Positions 1-8,262 of a DNA stretch of 64,000 nucleotides are shown in pieces. Origin of the DNA: JAUNKE01 sp041853585. GTDB taxonomy: Bacteria; Bacillota; Clostridia; Peptostreptococcales; Filifactoraceae. How positions within the stretch are numbered: position 1 is the stretch's first letter; each line of letters begins with the position of its first letter. Location of the stretch: NCBI GenBank assembly GCA_041853585.1, contig JBGZSM010000056.1, positions 1 through 64,000 on the forward strand, given 5' to 3'. The notes under the pieces were generated by a model. The model saw nothing but the letters and a program-made list of their open reading frames with translations, was not told where the DNA came from and made no database searches. The translations under genes were made by a program, and so were the position numbers.

Positions 1-408
1 AAGAAAGAAGAAGTAAAAAAAGAGGCGCCGAAAAAAGAAGAAACCAAAAAAGAGGAAACTAAGAAAGAAGTAAAGAAGGAAGAAACTAAAAAAGAAGGGC
101 CGAAGAAAGAAGTAAAGAAAGAGGAAAGCAAGCCGGCATCGAAATATAAAGACGGAACCTATTCGGGAACCGCCAAAGGATATGAAGGCAACATTACAGT
201 CAGTTTGACGATTCAAGGAGATAAAATTACTGCGCTTTCAGTAACTGAAAGTGGAGATGACCCGGAATATCTTGAGGATGCGAAAGCCGTTATCAACAGC
301 ATTTTGAGTTCTCAATCAACAGGAGTTGATTCGGTATCCGGAGCGACATTTACTTCCAACGGAATCAAAGCGGCGGCACAGGCTGCGTTGGATAAAGCGA
401 AAAACTAA
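1..408 (+). CDS. FMN-binding domain protein, C-terminal part (5' truncated by window edge)
   Basis: The reading frame is open from base 1, so the true start lies outside the window; an in-frame TTG at 205 is not a credible start. The visible N-terminal part (about 47 residues) is a Lys/Glu-rich low-complexity linker built from repeats such as KKEETKKEE. It is followed by a compact domain starting at YKDGTYSGTAKGYEG and ending with the VSGATFTSNGIKAAAQAAL signature. That S-G-A-T-x-T-S motif is the hallmark of FMN-binding domains (RnfG/NqrC-like), in which the Thr can carry covalently bound FMN. The protein is probably secreted or anchored at the surface, with the charged linker as spacer, and may take part in extracytoplasmic electron transfer or flavin-dependent reduction. 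Domain identity is well supported; the physiological role is inferred. Confidence 0.85.
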   Translation, partial: KKEEVKKEAPKKEETKKEETKKEVKKEETKKEGPKKEVKKEESKPASKYKDGTYSGTAKGYEGNITVSLTIQGDKITALSVTESGDDPEYLEDAKAVINSILSSQSTGVDSVSGATFTSNGIKAAAQAALDKAKN

Positions 409-590
409 ACATCTCGGTCGCTTTGAAAATCAAAGTCGATAGAAAAATCTTGATTCAAAATGTCTCACGAATTTGGATTTTCATTTCTCCAATGAAACCG
501 AAAAATTGAAATCGGCTATTAAAAGCCGGCAAAAGATAAATTTTTAAAACGAGCCGATGGATTCGTAAAAAATTTCAAAGAAGCAACTTA
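409..590. other. Non-coding spacer, A-rich low complexity
   Basis: I see no credible gene here. The sequence is rich in short words such as GAAAATC, AAATCG and GATTTTC, like several other spacers in the window (5477-5700, 13260-13340, 27716-27950, 39560-39690). It precedes the terminator at 591. Confidence 0.5.
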
Positions 591-636
591 AACAACAAAT
601 TCAAAGCGAGAAAATGCCTTCGAATTTGTTGTTTTT
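591..636 (+). terminator. Intrinsic terminator
   Basis: The arms AACAACAAATTC (591-602) and GAATTTGTTGTT (622-633) pair perfectly over 12 bases around a 19-base loop and are followed by a T run. It probably ends the transcript of the FMN-binding protein gene. Confidence 0.75.
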
Positions 637-700
637 GTTTTGAAAAATTGCTCGAGCTCGGACTTGTTTTTTCAAATAGCTACAACGAAATTTATTTTTG

Positions 701-709
701 TGATATACT
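701..709 (+). promoter_or_regulatory. Extended -10 promoter for pepF-mnmA
   Basis: TG-A-TATACT is an extended -10 element with only a poor -35 match 17 bases upstream. The same TG-A-TATAAT form recurs before ptsH (10709), and TG-C-TATAAT occurs before the gene at 56915. The implied leader is about 115 bases. Confidence 0.5.
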
Positions 710-830
710 GGTTGTAGTGTCAAAAAGAGTGTTGCTCCGCTTCAAATTTGATAAGAAAGCGGGACGCGCTCCGAGAGGCTCAGCCCTCTAAAATTAAAAA
801 GAAAGGATAACGAAAGTTACAGGGGAAAAT

Positions 831-2618
831 ATGCAAAAAGAACGAAAAGATATACAAGAGCAATATCAATGGGCATTGTCCAAAATGCACACGGCGGAAT
901 CTTGGAGCAAGCAGCATGATGAAGTGCAAAGGCTTGCAAAAGATTTCCAAAAATATCAGGGAAAATTGACCAAGGATGCGGATACCCTGCTTGCCGCATT
1001 GGATGCGATGAATGAAATCAGCATGAAGCTCAGCGATTTGGCGGCATTTGCACAGATGAAGCAGGACGAGGACAGCTCGGTGGCAAGCTCCATCGTACGC
1101 TCGGACCAATCGCAGCGACTTTATGCGGAGGTGTCGGCGTCCATGGCATTTGTGAATCCGGAATTGCTTTCCGCGAAATATGATGATCTTAAGGCATTTA
1201 TGGAGATAAATCCGGGCCTTAAAAAATATGAGTTCTCTTTGGACGAGCTGTTCCGCTATGAAAAACATACTTTGAGCGAGACCGAAGAAAGACTTTTGTC
1301 ACAGGTCAATCCGATTTTTGAAGCAAGCTACGATACTTTCGGCATGCTGTCGAATTTGGACATGCAGTTCGGCACCGTCAAGCTGCCGGATGGAAACGAG
1401 TTGCCGCTGACCAACGGAAGCTATGGAACTTTTATGGTGTCAAAGGACAGAGATGTTCGAAAACAGGCTTATGAAGGATTGCTCGGCGAGATTCTTGCGC
1501 ACAAAAATACGATTGCGACCACTTTGGGCTACTCCGTGAAGACCGATGTGCTCAAGGCGAAGCTCAAAAATTACGGCTCGGCGCTTGAAAAAGTGCTCTA
1601 TCCCGACAATGTGCCGGTTTCTCTATACAAAAATCTGATCGAGGTGGTCAACAAACATGTGCCGGTGCTTCAGCGTTACTTGGAGCTTCGAAAAAAAATG
1701 CTTAAACTTGACAAGCTTCGCATGTACGATATGTATGTGCCGTTGTTTGAAATCGAAGATGAGAGCATTCCTTATGAAAAAGGATTGGACATCATGCGAG
1801 AGGCACTCATTCCGCTCGGCGAAGAATATCTTTCGGATATGAATCAGGGAATCGCGGACGGATGGATTGATGTGTATGAGAACAAAGGAAAACGAAGCGG
1901 AGCATATTCCTTCGGCTCCTATATGAGCATGCCGTATATTTTGCTCAACTACGACAATACGAATCGCGATGTATTTACCTTGGTTCATGAAATGGGTCAC
2001 TCGATGCATTCACTCTATGCGAGAAAGACGCAGCCGTTCCACTATGCCGAGTATTCGCTCTTTGTAGCGGAGGTGGCATCGACCGTAAACGAAGGCTTGC
2101 TCGCAAATTATTTCTTGCAAAATGCGAAGACCGATGAAGAGAAATTATATCATATCAATATGTATTTGGAAGGATTCCGTTCGACGATTTTCCGACAAAC
2201 GATGTTTGCGGAATTTGAATTATTGATTCACGAAGCGGTCGAGAACGGCGAAACCTTGACGGTGGACTTCCTTTGCGACAATTATTTGAAACTCAACCGC
2301 AAATATTTCGGCGACAATGTGGAGCTGGATGATTTTATTTCGGTGGAATGGGCGAGAGTTCCTCATTTCTACCATTCGTTCTATGTGTATAAATACGCAA
2401 CCGGCTATTCCGCAGCGACTGCGATTGTGGAGAAAATACTCAAAGAAGGAAAACCGGCGGTTGAAAACTATATCGATTTCTTGAAATGCGGCGGCAGCAA
2501 ATATCCGGTTGACGCGCTCAAAATTGCGGGCGTGGACATGAGTCAGACCGGACCGATTGAATCCGCGATGAAACGATTTGAAGAATTGTTGAACCAAATG
2601 GAAGAAATTCTTAAATAG
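831..2618 (+). CDS. pepF: Oligoendopeptidase F (M3 family metallopeptidase)
   Basis: This is a 595-residue zinc peptidase of the usual PepF length. The catalytic motif HEMGHSMHSLY has its first His at about residue 386, giving the HEXXH zinc site; the C-terminal third supplies the remaining family-conserved segments (for example EGFRSTIFRQTMFAEFE). M3 oligopeptidases are cytoplasmic and hydrolyse peptides of roughly 7-17 residues during protein turnover and peptide utilisation. The start ATG follows an AGGGGA site. mnmA begins 11 bases after the stop, so the two are probably cotranscribed. The identity is clear; the native substrates cannot be read from the sequence. Confidence 0.95.
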   Translation: MQKERKDIQEQYQWALSKMHTAESWSKQHDEVQRLAKDFQKYQGKLTKDADTLLAALDAMNEISMKLSDLAAFAQMKQDEDSSVASSIVRSDQSQRLYAEVSASMAFVNPELLSAKYDDLKAFMEINPGLKKYEFSLDELFRYEKHTLSETEERLLSQVNPIFEASYDTFGMLSNLDMQFGTVKLPDGNELPLTNGSYGTFMVSKDRDVRKQAYEGLLGEILAHKNTIATTLGYSVKTDVLKAKLKNYGSALEKVLYPDNVPVSLYKNLIEVVNKHVPVLQRYLELRKKMLKLDKLRMYDMYVPLFEIEDESIPYEKGLDIMREALIPLGEEYLSDMNQGIADGWIDVYENKGKRSGAYSFGSYMSMPYILLNYDNTNRDVFTLVHEMGHSMHSLYARKTQPFHYAEYSLFVAEVASTVNEGLLANYFLQNAKTDEEKLYHINMYLEGFRSTIFRQTMFAEFELLIHEAVENGETLTVDFLCDNYLKLNRKYFGDNVELDDFISVEWARVPHFYHSFYVYKYATGYSAATAIVEKILKEGKPAVENYIDFLKCGGSKYPVDALKIAGVDMSQTGPIESAMKRFEELLNQMEEILK

Positions 2619-2629
2619 ATTGGAGCGAC

Positions 2630-3742
2630 ATGAAAAAAAGAGTCATTCTTGGAATGAGTGGAGGGGTGGATTCGTCAGTTTCCGCCCTTCTTTTGAAAGA
2701 ACAGGGCTATGATGTGGTCGGATTGTTTATGAAAAATTGGGATGAAAAAGACGAAGGCGGCGTTTGTACGGCAACCGAAGACTATTTGGATGTCGGACGA
2801 GTCGCGTCTCAGTTGGATATTCCGTACTACACCATCAATTTTGAAAAAGAATATTGGGATAGAGTCTTTACCTATTTCTTAAAAGAATACCATGCGGGGA
2901 GAACGCCCAATCCCGATGTCATGTGTAATACGGAAATCAAATTCAACGCATTTTTGGACTATGCGCTCAAGCTTGAAGGCGACTATATTGCGATGGGGCA
3001 TTATGCCCGAGTTGAAAAACGCGGCGACAAATTTTATTTGTTGCGCGGCGTCGACCACAACAAAGACCAGACCTACTTTTTGTCACGCATCGGACAGCGC
3101 GCATTGTCACGCACGATTTTTCCAATCGGTGCTTTGCCGAAGAGTCGGGTGAGAGAAATTGCGCAGGCGAATCATTTGGCGACCGCCAACAAAAAAGATT
3201 CGACAGGGATTTGTTTTATCGGTGAAAGAGATTTTGATTTGTTTTTGGACAAATATCTGCTCGCGAAAAAAGGCGAGATTCGCTCGGTTGACGGGCAGCT
3301 TCTCGGAGAGCACAGCGGATTGATTCATTATACCTACGGACAGCGACGCGGAATCGGAATCGGCGGCGTCGGAACGGGCGAGCCTTGGTTCGTCGTCGGC
3401 AAGGGATTAAAAGAAAATATTTTGTATGTAGCGCAGGGGGACAAACATGAATCGCTGTTCACCAAGAGTCTGATAGCCGATGAAATGATTTGGACCTTGG
3501 ACGAGCCGTCCGAGCTTCCGCTGAAATGTACGGCGAAATTTCGATATCGTCAGGAAGATATTCCCGTAACCGTAACCGATGCGGGAGAAGGCAAGCTCAA
3601 AATTACCTACGATTATCCCGTCAAGGCAATAACACCGGGACAGGTCGCGGTGCTTTACAATGGAGAAATTTGTCTCGGCGGCGCTATCATACAATCCGCA
3701 GAGCCGGTCAATCCAAAATATCGATTCCTATATGAAGTGTAA
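2630..3742 (+). CDS. mnmA: tRNA-specific 2-thiouridylase MnmA
   Basis: The 370-residue protein has the N-terminal PP-loop SGGVDSS (residues 10-16), which binds ATP to adenylate U34 of tRNA. The two catalytic cysteines are C99 (in NPDVMCNTEIKF) and C195 (in STGICFIGERDF). MnmA transfers sulfur from a cysteine desulfurase relay to make 2-thiouridine at the wobble position of tRNA-Glu, -Gln and -Lys. Domain order (PP-loop, central, C-terminal beta-barrel) and length match the family. It lies 11 bases after pepF with a GGAG site in the gap, so expression is probably coupled; there is no obvious functional link to pepF. Confidence 0.96.
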   Translation: MKKRVILGMSGGVDSSVSALLLKEQGYDVVGLFMKNWDEKDEGGVCTATEDYLDVGRVASQLDIPYYTINFEKEYWDRVFTYFLKEYHAGRTPNPDVMCNTEIKFNAFLDYALKLEGDYIAMGHYARVEKRGDKFYLLRGVDHNKDQTYFLSRIGQRALSRTIFPIGALPKSRVREIAQANHLATANKKDSTGICFIGERDFDLFLDKYLLAKKGEIRSVDGQLLGEHSGLIHYTYGQRRGIGIGGVGTGEPWFVVGKGLKENILYVAQGDKHESLFTKSLIADEMIWTLDEPSELPLKCTAKFRYRQEDIPVTVTDAGEGKLKITYDYPVKAITPGQVAVLYNGEICLGGAIIQSAEPVNPKYRFLYEV

Positions 3743-3828
3743 AATAAGTTGGAAAAAGACTTCGGAAAACGAGCTGAAAACTGAATAAAAAAGACTGAAA
3801 TAAAAAAAGCGCATTTTTTGCGCAAATA

Positions 3829-3864
3829 GAAAACAAGTCAGGGGATTTGACTTGTTTTCTTAGG
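3829..3864 (+). terminator. Intrinsic terminator after mnmA
   Basis: GAAAACAAGTCA (3829-3840) and TGACTTGTTTTC (3848-3859) form a perfect 12-base stem with a 7-base loop, followed by a short T-containing tail. Confidence 0.75.
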
Positions 3865-4072
3865 GGTCTTTTTCAACTGTCTAATGGATAGACTTTTGGG
3901 AGCAATCTATCACATTACAGACAATAGGGGTTAGTTCGTTTGAACCTAATAGAGAAGAAAAACCATGTAGCATAGCTTTTACTTGCTACATGTATATTGT
4001 AATCTGAAAATAAAGTAGGGTTATAAAAAAAATGTAGGAAAACTGAATGAAAATGATTTAAAAAGGTAAAGT
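3865..4072. other. radA upstream region with three small hairpins
   Basis: There is no coding gene. Three successive inverted repeats are visible: GTCTA-ATGGA-TAGAC (about 3880), an imperfect GGTT...GAACC (about 3930-3950), and a perfect 9-base stem CATGTAGCA/TGCTACATG (3964-3972 and 3984-3992). The region could be a structured leader, a small RNA or the worn end of a mobile element. I cannot decide between these, and no riboswitch class was recognised. Confidence 0.35.
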
Positions 4073-5476
4073 ATGAAAACGAAAAAAGTCTACCGTTGCA
4101 ATAAGTGCGGATATGAAAATGTAAAATGGAGCGCAAAATGTTTTGGTTGCGGTTCTTATGGAACAATTGAAGAATTTGAAGTGGCGGCGAAAAAAACGAG
4201 CAGCAGAGTTGCGGAAACCAAAAGCAAAACTGTCGATACGATTCGCCTCAGCGATGTGAAGATGGAAAACAACAATCGAATCATCAGCAGGCTCAATGAA
4301 TTCAATCGTGTGATGGGCGGAGGCATCGTTCGAGATTCCGTCACCATCATCACCGCCAAGCCCGGTGCCGGAAAATCCACCTTGTTGTTGCAAGTGGCGC
4401 AGGATTTGGCAAGTCAGGGTAAAAAAGTGCTCTACGCATCCGGAGAAGAGAGCGATTCGCAAATCAAATCGCGAGCGGAAAGAATCTTAAAAAATATCTC
4501 CGAAAATATTTGGATTGTCACCGACAATTCGATGGACAATGTGCTGGCTCAGGTCGATGCCGTTGACCCCGACCTGGTCATCGTCGATTCGATTCAGACT
4601 TTTACATTGGAAGAGCAGCTTCCGTCTCGAGCCGGCTCACCGACGCAGACGATGGAATGTGCCAATGCGATGGTTCGAATTGCGAAGAATAAGCAAAGAG
4701 CGCGCGCGGTGATTTTGGTTGGACAGATGAATAAGAATGAAGAGATGGCAGGTTTGCGCGCGCTGGAGCATCTTGTGGATACCGTCTTGGTCATCGAGGG
4801 AGAGAGCGAAGAAGAGCTGCGCGAGCTGCAGAGCACGAAAAACCGATTCGGCAGCACCGGCGAGATGGGATTCTTCACGATGACGGAAGAAGGACTGCTT
4901 TCCATCGATAATCCGTCCGAATACTTTATGACGATACGCGATGAAAAAGACAGAGTGTCCGGCTCGGCGCTGACGGTCGTGCGCGAGGGTACAAGACCGG
5001 TGATTTTGGAAATTGAAAGCTTGGTTTCAACTTCCTTCATGCCCTATCCGACAAGAATTGCGGAAGGCCTCAAGCGCGACCAACTCAATATTTTAATCAG
5101 CATTTTGGAGCAGCGGGCAAAATTCAACTTGCTCAACAAAAATGTCGTTATCAAAACGACGGGCGGCTTGAAGGTGAAAGAAAATGCCATCAATCTCGGC
5201 ATCATGATGAGCATCGTCTCTTCCTTTTCCGAAAAACCGATTCCGAACAATTATGTATTTATCGGCGATGTGGGATTGACCGGCGAGCTCAAAAAAGTGC
5301 CGTCGCTGGAGCAACGCATTCGTGAGCTCGACCGCATGGGCTTCGACAGAGTTTATGTAGCAAAAGGAAGTTTCAGCCGAAAAGTTCATTTCGAGCATAT
5401 CAAGACGGTGGAGAAAAAGACTTTGCAGGAAGTCATTTGGGATGTTTTCGGACAGGTAGAGCATTTTAAAAAGTAG
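4073..5476 (+). CDS. radA: DNA repair protein RadA
   Basis: The 467-residue protein begins with a four-cysteine zinc finger (C9, C12, C23, C26). A RecA-like ATPase follows, with Walker A GAGKST near residues 98-103 and the RadA-specific KNRFG motif at about 256-260. The C-terminal third (from about residue 290) is the Lon-protease-like domain without protease activity. RadA is a branch-migration helicase acting in recombinational repair. Length and domain order are normal. A sigma-A promoter was not obvious; the upstream region contains small hairpins. The gene appears monocistronic, followed by a long AT-rich spacer. Confidence 0.95.
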   Translation: MKTKKVYRCNKCGYENVKWSAKCFGCGSYGTIEEFEVAAKKTSSRVAETKSKTVDTIRLSDVKMENNNRIISRLNEFNRVMGGGIVRDSVTIITAKPGAGKSTLLLQVAQDLASQGKKVLYASGEESDSQIKSRAERILKNISENIWIVTDNSMDNVLAQVDAVDPDLVIVDSIQTFTLEEQLPSRAGSPTQTMECANAMVRIAKNKQRARAVILVGQMNKNEEMAGLRALEHLVDTVLVIEGESEEELRELQSTKNRFGSTGEMGFFTMTEEGLLSIDNPSEYFMTIRDEKDRVSGSALTVVREGTRPVILEIESLVSTSFMPYPTRIAEGLKRDQLNILISILEQRAKFNLLNKNVVIKTTGGLKVKENAINLGIMMSIVSSFSEKPIPNNYVFIGDVGLTGELKKVPSLEQRIRELDRMGFDRVYVAKGSFSRKVHFEHIKTVEKKTLQEVIWDVFGQVEHFKK

Positions 5477-5826
5477 AAATCGAAATTCTCGATAGAAATT
5501 CCAAATGGCAAAATCGAGAATCTGAAATGAAAATTTGTTTTTGAAAACCTAATCGGAAATATAAAATCTGAATTCGCGAATGAAAAATGAAATCACAAAA
5601 TCGAAAAACGAAATTCGATTTCTAAATTGAAATCTAAAATATTGTTGTAAGACGAATTTGTCAAAGCAGAGTCGCTTTTTGTTATCAAAACGCATTCAAA
5701 TCCAAAATCATTTTTTTAAAAAATTTTTTCAAAAAGTGGATACCCTCAACCATATTATTTTCCGATATTTGATAGCGAATTGGAAGTTTTATATTAAATT
5801 TTTACAAAAGAATTCCTAAAAAAATA
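5477..5826. other. Non-coding spacer, A-rich low complexity
   Basis: No gene is visible. The first two thirds consist of degenerate iterations of words such as GAAATTC, AAATCGA and GAAAT, giving a monotone purine-rich strand; the rest is AT-rich. It resembles the spacers at 27716 and 39560 and shows no clean repeat period. Confidence 0.5.
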
Positions 5827-5855
5827 TTGACATCCGAAATTCCGTGGCGTATTAT
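5827..5855 (+). promoter_or_regulatory. Strong sigma-A promoter for the membrane protein-catalase operon
   Basis: TTGACA (5827-5832, consensus) and TATTAT (5850-5855) are separated by exactly 17 bases. The predicted transcription start (about 5862) falls inside the palindrome at 5853-5873, so a bound repressor would block initiation. Confidence 0.8.
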
Positions 5856-5873
5856 TAGTACAAAATACTAATA
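5853..5873. promoter_or_regulatory. Palindromic operator at the catalase operon start site
   Basis: TATTAGTA (5853-5860) and TACTAATA (5866-5873) form a perfect 8-base inverted repeat around CAAAA. It overlaps the end of the -10 element and the start site, a typical repressor position. With catalase downstream, a peroxide or redox sensor such as a PerR or MarR/OhrR-type protein is plausible, but the sequence is not a close match to the PerR box I know, so the regulator is unassigned. Confidence 0.6.
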
Positions 5874-5911
5874 AGGTATTTTTTATATTAAGTTAAAAAG
5901 GGAGTTTATAA

Positions 5912-6559
5912 ATGAAAAGAGTTTTTGGAGCTGTCGAGATTATTTTTGATATTGCATATCTGCTCATCGGATTGATAATTTGTATTCTGTTTTTCAACAA
6001 AGCTGCAGCACTATCAAGTCTTGCCACGATAATGACATTGGTTTTGATTGTCGGCGACGCATTCCATTTGATTCCGAGAATCATGGTGATTTTGACAAAG
6101 GACGAGCCGCGATTTCGAAAATCGCTGGGCATCGGGAAACTGATAACCTCGGTGACGATGACGATATTTTATATTTTGTTGTTGCATATTTTGGAAAAAA
6201 GCCTGCAAATTGATTTTGCGCCTTGGGTAGAATATGTCACTATCGGACTAGCGCTTGCTCGAATTGCACTCTGTTTGTTCCCTCAGAACAAATGGACAGA
6301 GCGTTTCCCGCCGGTCAACTGGGCGGTTTACAGAAATATTCCTTTTTTCATTTTAGGCATGGTGGTTGCCGCTGAGTTTTTCGTTTATAGAAATGTGATT
6401 GCCGGAACTCAATGGATTTGGCTTGCGATTTTGCTCAGCTATGCATTCTATTTGCCGGTGGTTCTTTTTTCAAACAAGAACCCGAAAGTCGGAATGTTGA
6501 TGCTGCCAAAAACTTGTATGTATGTATGGATTATGATGATGTGTTTAAAATTTGTGTAG
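5912..6559 (+). CDS. Multi-pass membrane protein of unknown function upstream of catalase
   Basis: This 215-residue hydrophobic protein has about six predicted membrane segments (for example residues 8-28, 34-54, 73-93, 103-122, 144-161, 168-185). I do not recognise the family. A loop motif GDAFHLIPRI near residues 48-57 carries the only charged/His cluster in the N-terminal half. It is the first gene after a strong promoter with a palindromic operator and is followed after 35 bases by katA with no terminator between, so the two are probably one operon. A role linked to oxidative stress is inferred from position only. Confidence 0.7.
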   Translation: MKRVFGAVEIIFDIAYLLIGLIICILFFNKAAALSSLATIMTLVLIVGDAFHLIPRIMVILTKDEPRFRKSLGIGKLITSVTMTIFYILLLHILEKSLQIDFAPWVEYVTIGLALARIALCLFPQNKWTERFPPVNWAVYRNIPFFILGMVVAAEFFVYRNVIAGTQWIWLAILLSYAFYLPVVLFSNKNPKVGMLMLPKTCMYVWIMMMCLKFV

Positions 6560-6594
6560 GAGCAAAAGGATAGACTTTTGCAGAAAGGATTTTT

Positions 6595-8100
6595 ATGAGT
6601 GATCAAAAAAAGTTAACAAATGAAGTCGGCGCGCCGATTGCGGACAATGAAAATTCCATTACGGCAGGACCTCGTGGACCGGTTGTAATGCAAGATGTAT
6701 GGTTGATGGAAAAAATGGCTCATTTCAACCGCGAAGTTATTCCTGAGCGAAGAATGCATGCGAAAGGTTGGGGAGCTTACGGCAAATTTACGGTAACTCA
6801 CGACATTTCGCAATATACGAAGGCAAAGGTATTGCAACCGGGAGCTGAAACGGAAGTGTTCATTCGTTTCTCAACCGTTGCGGGAGAGCGTGGCGCATCC
6901 GATGTGGAGCGTGACATTCGTGGAGTAGCGGTAAAGTTCTATACTTCGGAAGGGAATTGGGACTTAGTCGGAAACAACACGCCGACATTCTTCATCCGTG
7001 ATGTGCACAATTTCTCCGACCTGAATCGTGCGGTAAAGAGAGACCCGAGAACTGGCCGTCGCTCTCCACAAAATAACTGGGATTTTTGGACGCTTCTTCC
7101 GGAATGTTTCCATCAAATTACGATTGTTATGAGTGACCGAGGAATTCCGGCAAGCTATCGTCACATGCATTTCTTCGGAGAGCATACTTTCTCTTTCTAC
7201 AATGAAAAGAATGAGCGCGTATGGTGTAAATTCCACTTTAAGACACAGCAGGGAATTAAAAATCTATCCAATGAAGAAGCGGCAAAAATTACCGGAATGG
7301 ATAGAGAGTTCCACGGAAAAGATTTGTATGAGGCGATTGAGAGCGGAGATTTTCCGAAATGGACAATGTATGTTCAAATCATGACCGAAGAGCAGGCGAA
7401 AAACCATTACGAGAATCCTTTCGACATTACAAAAATCTGGCGTCATGCGGAATTCCCATTGATTGAAGTTGGTGTGCTGGAGCTCAACCGAAATCCGGAA
7501 AACTACTTTGCGGAAGTAGAGCAAGCGGCATTCACACCGGCTCATGTCGTGCCGGGCATCGGATTCAGTCCGGACCGTTTCCTTCAAGGTCGTCTGTTCT
7601 CTTATGGAGATGCACAACGATATCGTTTGGGAGTGAACCATAATCACATTCCGGTCAATCGAGCGAAGGTGGAAGTCAACGAGTATCATCGTGACGGAGC
7701 GATGAGAACCGACGGAAATTATGGTGGCACACCGGCTTATACACCGAACAGTGCAGGATATTGGACAGCACAACCGGAAGTTGCGGAGCCGCCAATGGAG
7801 ATTGAAGGCGCAATGTGGCGTTATGACCCGAAGGATGACCCGTCGGATGATTGTTTCCGTGCCGGTGGAGACCTTTGGCGAGTAATGACGGAAGACAAAA
7901 AGCAAATTCTGATTGAAAATACAGCGGCTGACATTGCTCCGGTTACTGAAAATATCAAGTATCGTCATGCGGTGCATTGCTACCTTGCCGACAAAGAATA
8001 CGGAGAGCGTTTCACAGCTGCGGTAGGACTTGATTTGAACAAAGTGATTGAGCTTTCAAAACTCAGCCATCGTGAATTGATTGAAGCGACATTGAAATAA
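6595..8100 (+). CDS. katA: Monofunctional heme catalase
   Basis: The 501-residue protein is a small-subunit (clade 3-like) catalase that dismutates hydrogen peroxide. Visible active-site parts are the distal His at about residue 69 (in TVTHD), the following RFSTVAGERGASD signature, the Asn-containing VGNNTPTFFIRD segment, and the proximal heme-ligand Tyr at about residue 337 in RLFSYGDAQRYRLG. Length and motifs are intact, so it should be active if heme is available. It follows an unknown membrane gene and ends at a strong terminator. Its presence beside anaerobic genes (nrdDG at 59.5 kb) points to an organism that meets oxygen. Confidence 0.97.
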   Translation: MSDQKKLTNEVGAPIADNENSITAGPRGPVVMQDVWLMEKMAHFNREVIPERRMHAKGWGAYGKFTVTHDISQYTKAKVLQPGAETEVFIRFSTVAGERGASDVERDIRGVAVKFYTSEGNWDLVGNNTPTFFIRDVHNFSDLNRAVKRDPRTGRRSPQNNWDFWTLLPECFHQITIVMSDRGIPASYRHMHFFGEHTFSFYNEKNERVWCKFHFKTQQGIKNLSNEEAAKITGMDREFHGKDLYEAIESGDFPKWTMYVQIMTEEQAKNHYENPFDITKIWRHAEFPLIEVGVLELNRNPENYFAEVEQAAFTPAHVVPGIGFSPDRFLQGRLFSYGDAQRYRLGVNHNHIPVNRAKVEVNEYHRDGAMRTDGNYGGTPAYTPNSAGYWTAQPEVAEPPMEIEGAMWRYDPKDDPSDDCFRAGGDLWRVMTEDKKQILIENTAADIAPVTENIKYRHAVHCYLADKEYGERFTAAVGLDLNKVIELSKLSHRELIEATLK

Positions 8101-8120
8101 AATATCCGACCTTTTAAAAT

Positions 8121-8152
8121 AAAAACCGAATGATGATACATTCGGTTTTTTC
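8121..8152 (+). terminator. Terminator after katA
   Basis: AAAAACCGAATG (8121-8132) pairs with CATTCGGTTTTT (8139-8150) around a 6-base loop and ends in a T run. The A run on the left means it may also work on the minus strand. Confidence 0.85.
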
Positions 8153-8201
8153 ATGCTCGATGATTGCTTATCCGTTTCCGCGATACATTTTTATAAGAAA
8201 T

Positions 8202-8238
8202 AAAAAATGGCTTGCTCTTACGAGTTTGCCATTTTTTT
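8202..8238 (-). terminator. Terminator of the chemoreceptor gene; copy A of a conserved hairpin family
   Basis: Read on the minus strand it is an A run, ATGGC, AAA, CTC, GTAA, GAG, CAA, GCCAT and a T run: an outer 5-base stem, a 3x3 internal loop, an inner CTC/GAG stem and a GNRA tetraloop. Near-identical copies follow the genes at 56915 (58016-58047) and nrdG (62316-62353). Confidence 0.8.
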
Positions 8239-8262
8239 CATATATCGTTTCTTTAAGAGTTG

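Noticed and set aside
3865..4072. tRNA gene or known riboswitch
   Set aside because: The small stems do not form a cloverleaf, there is no T-loop GTTCRA consensus in place, and I recognise no riboswitch core.
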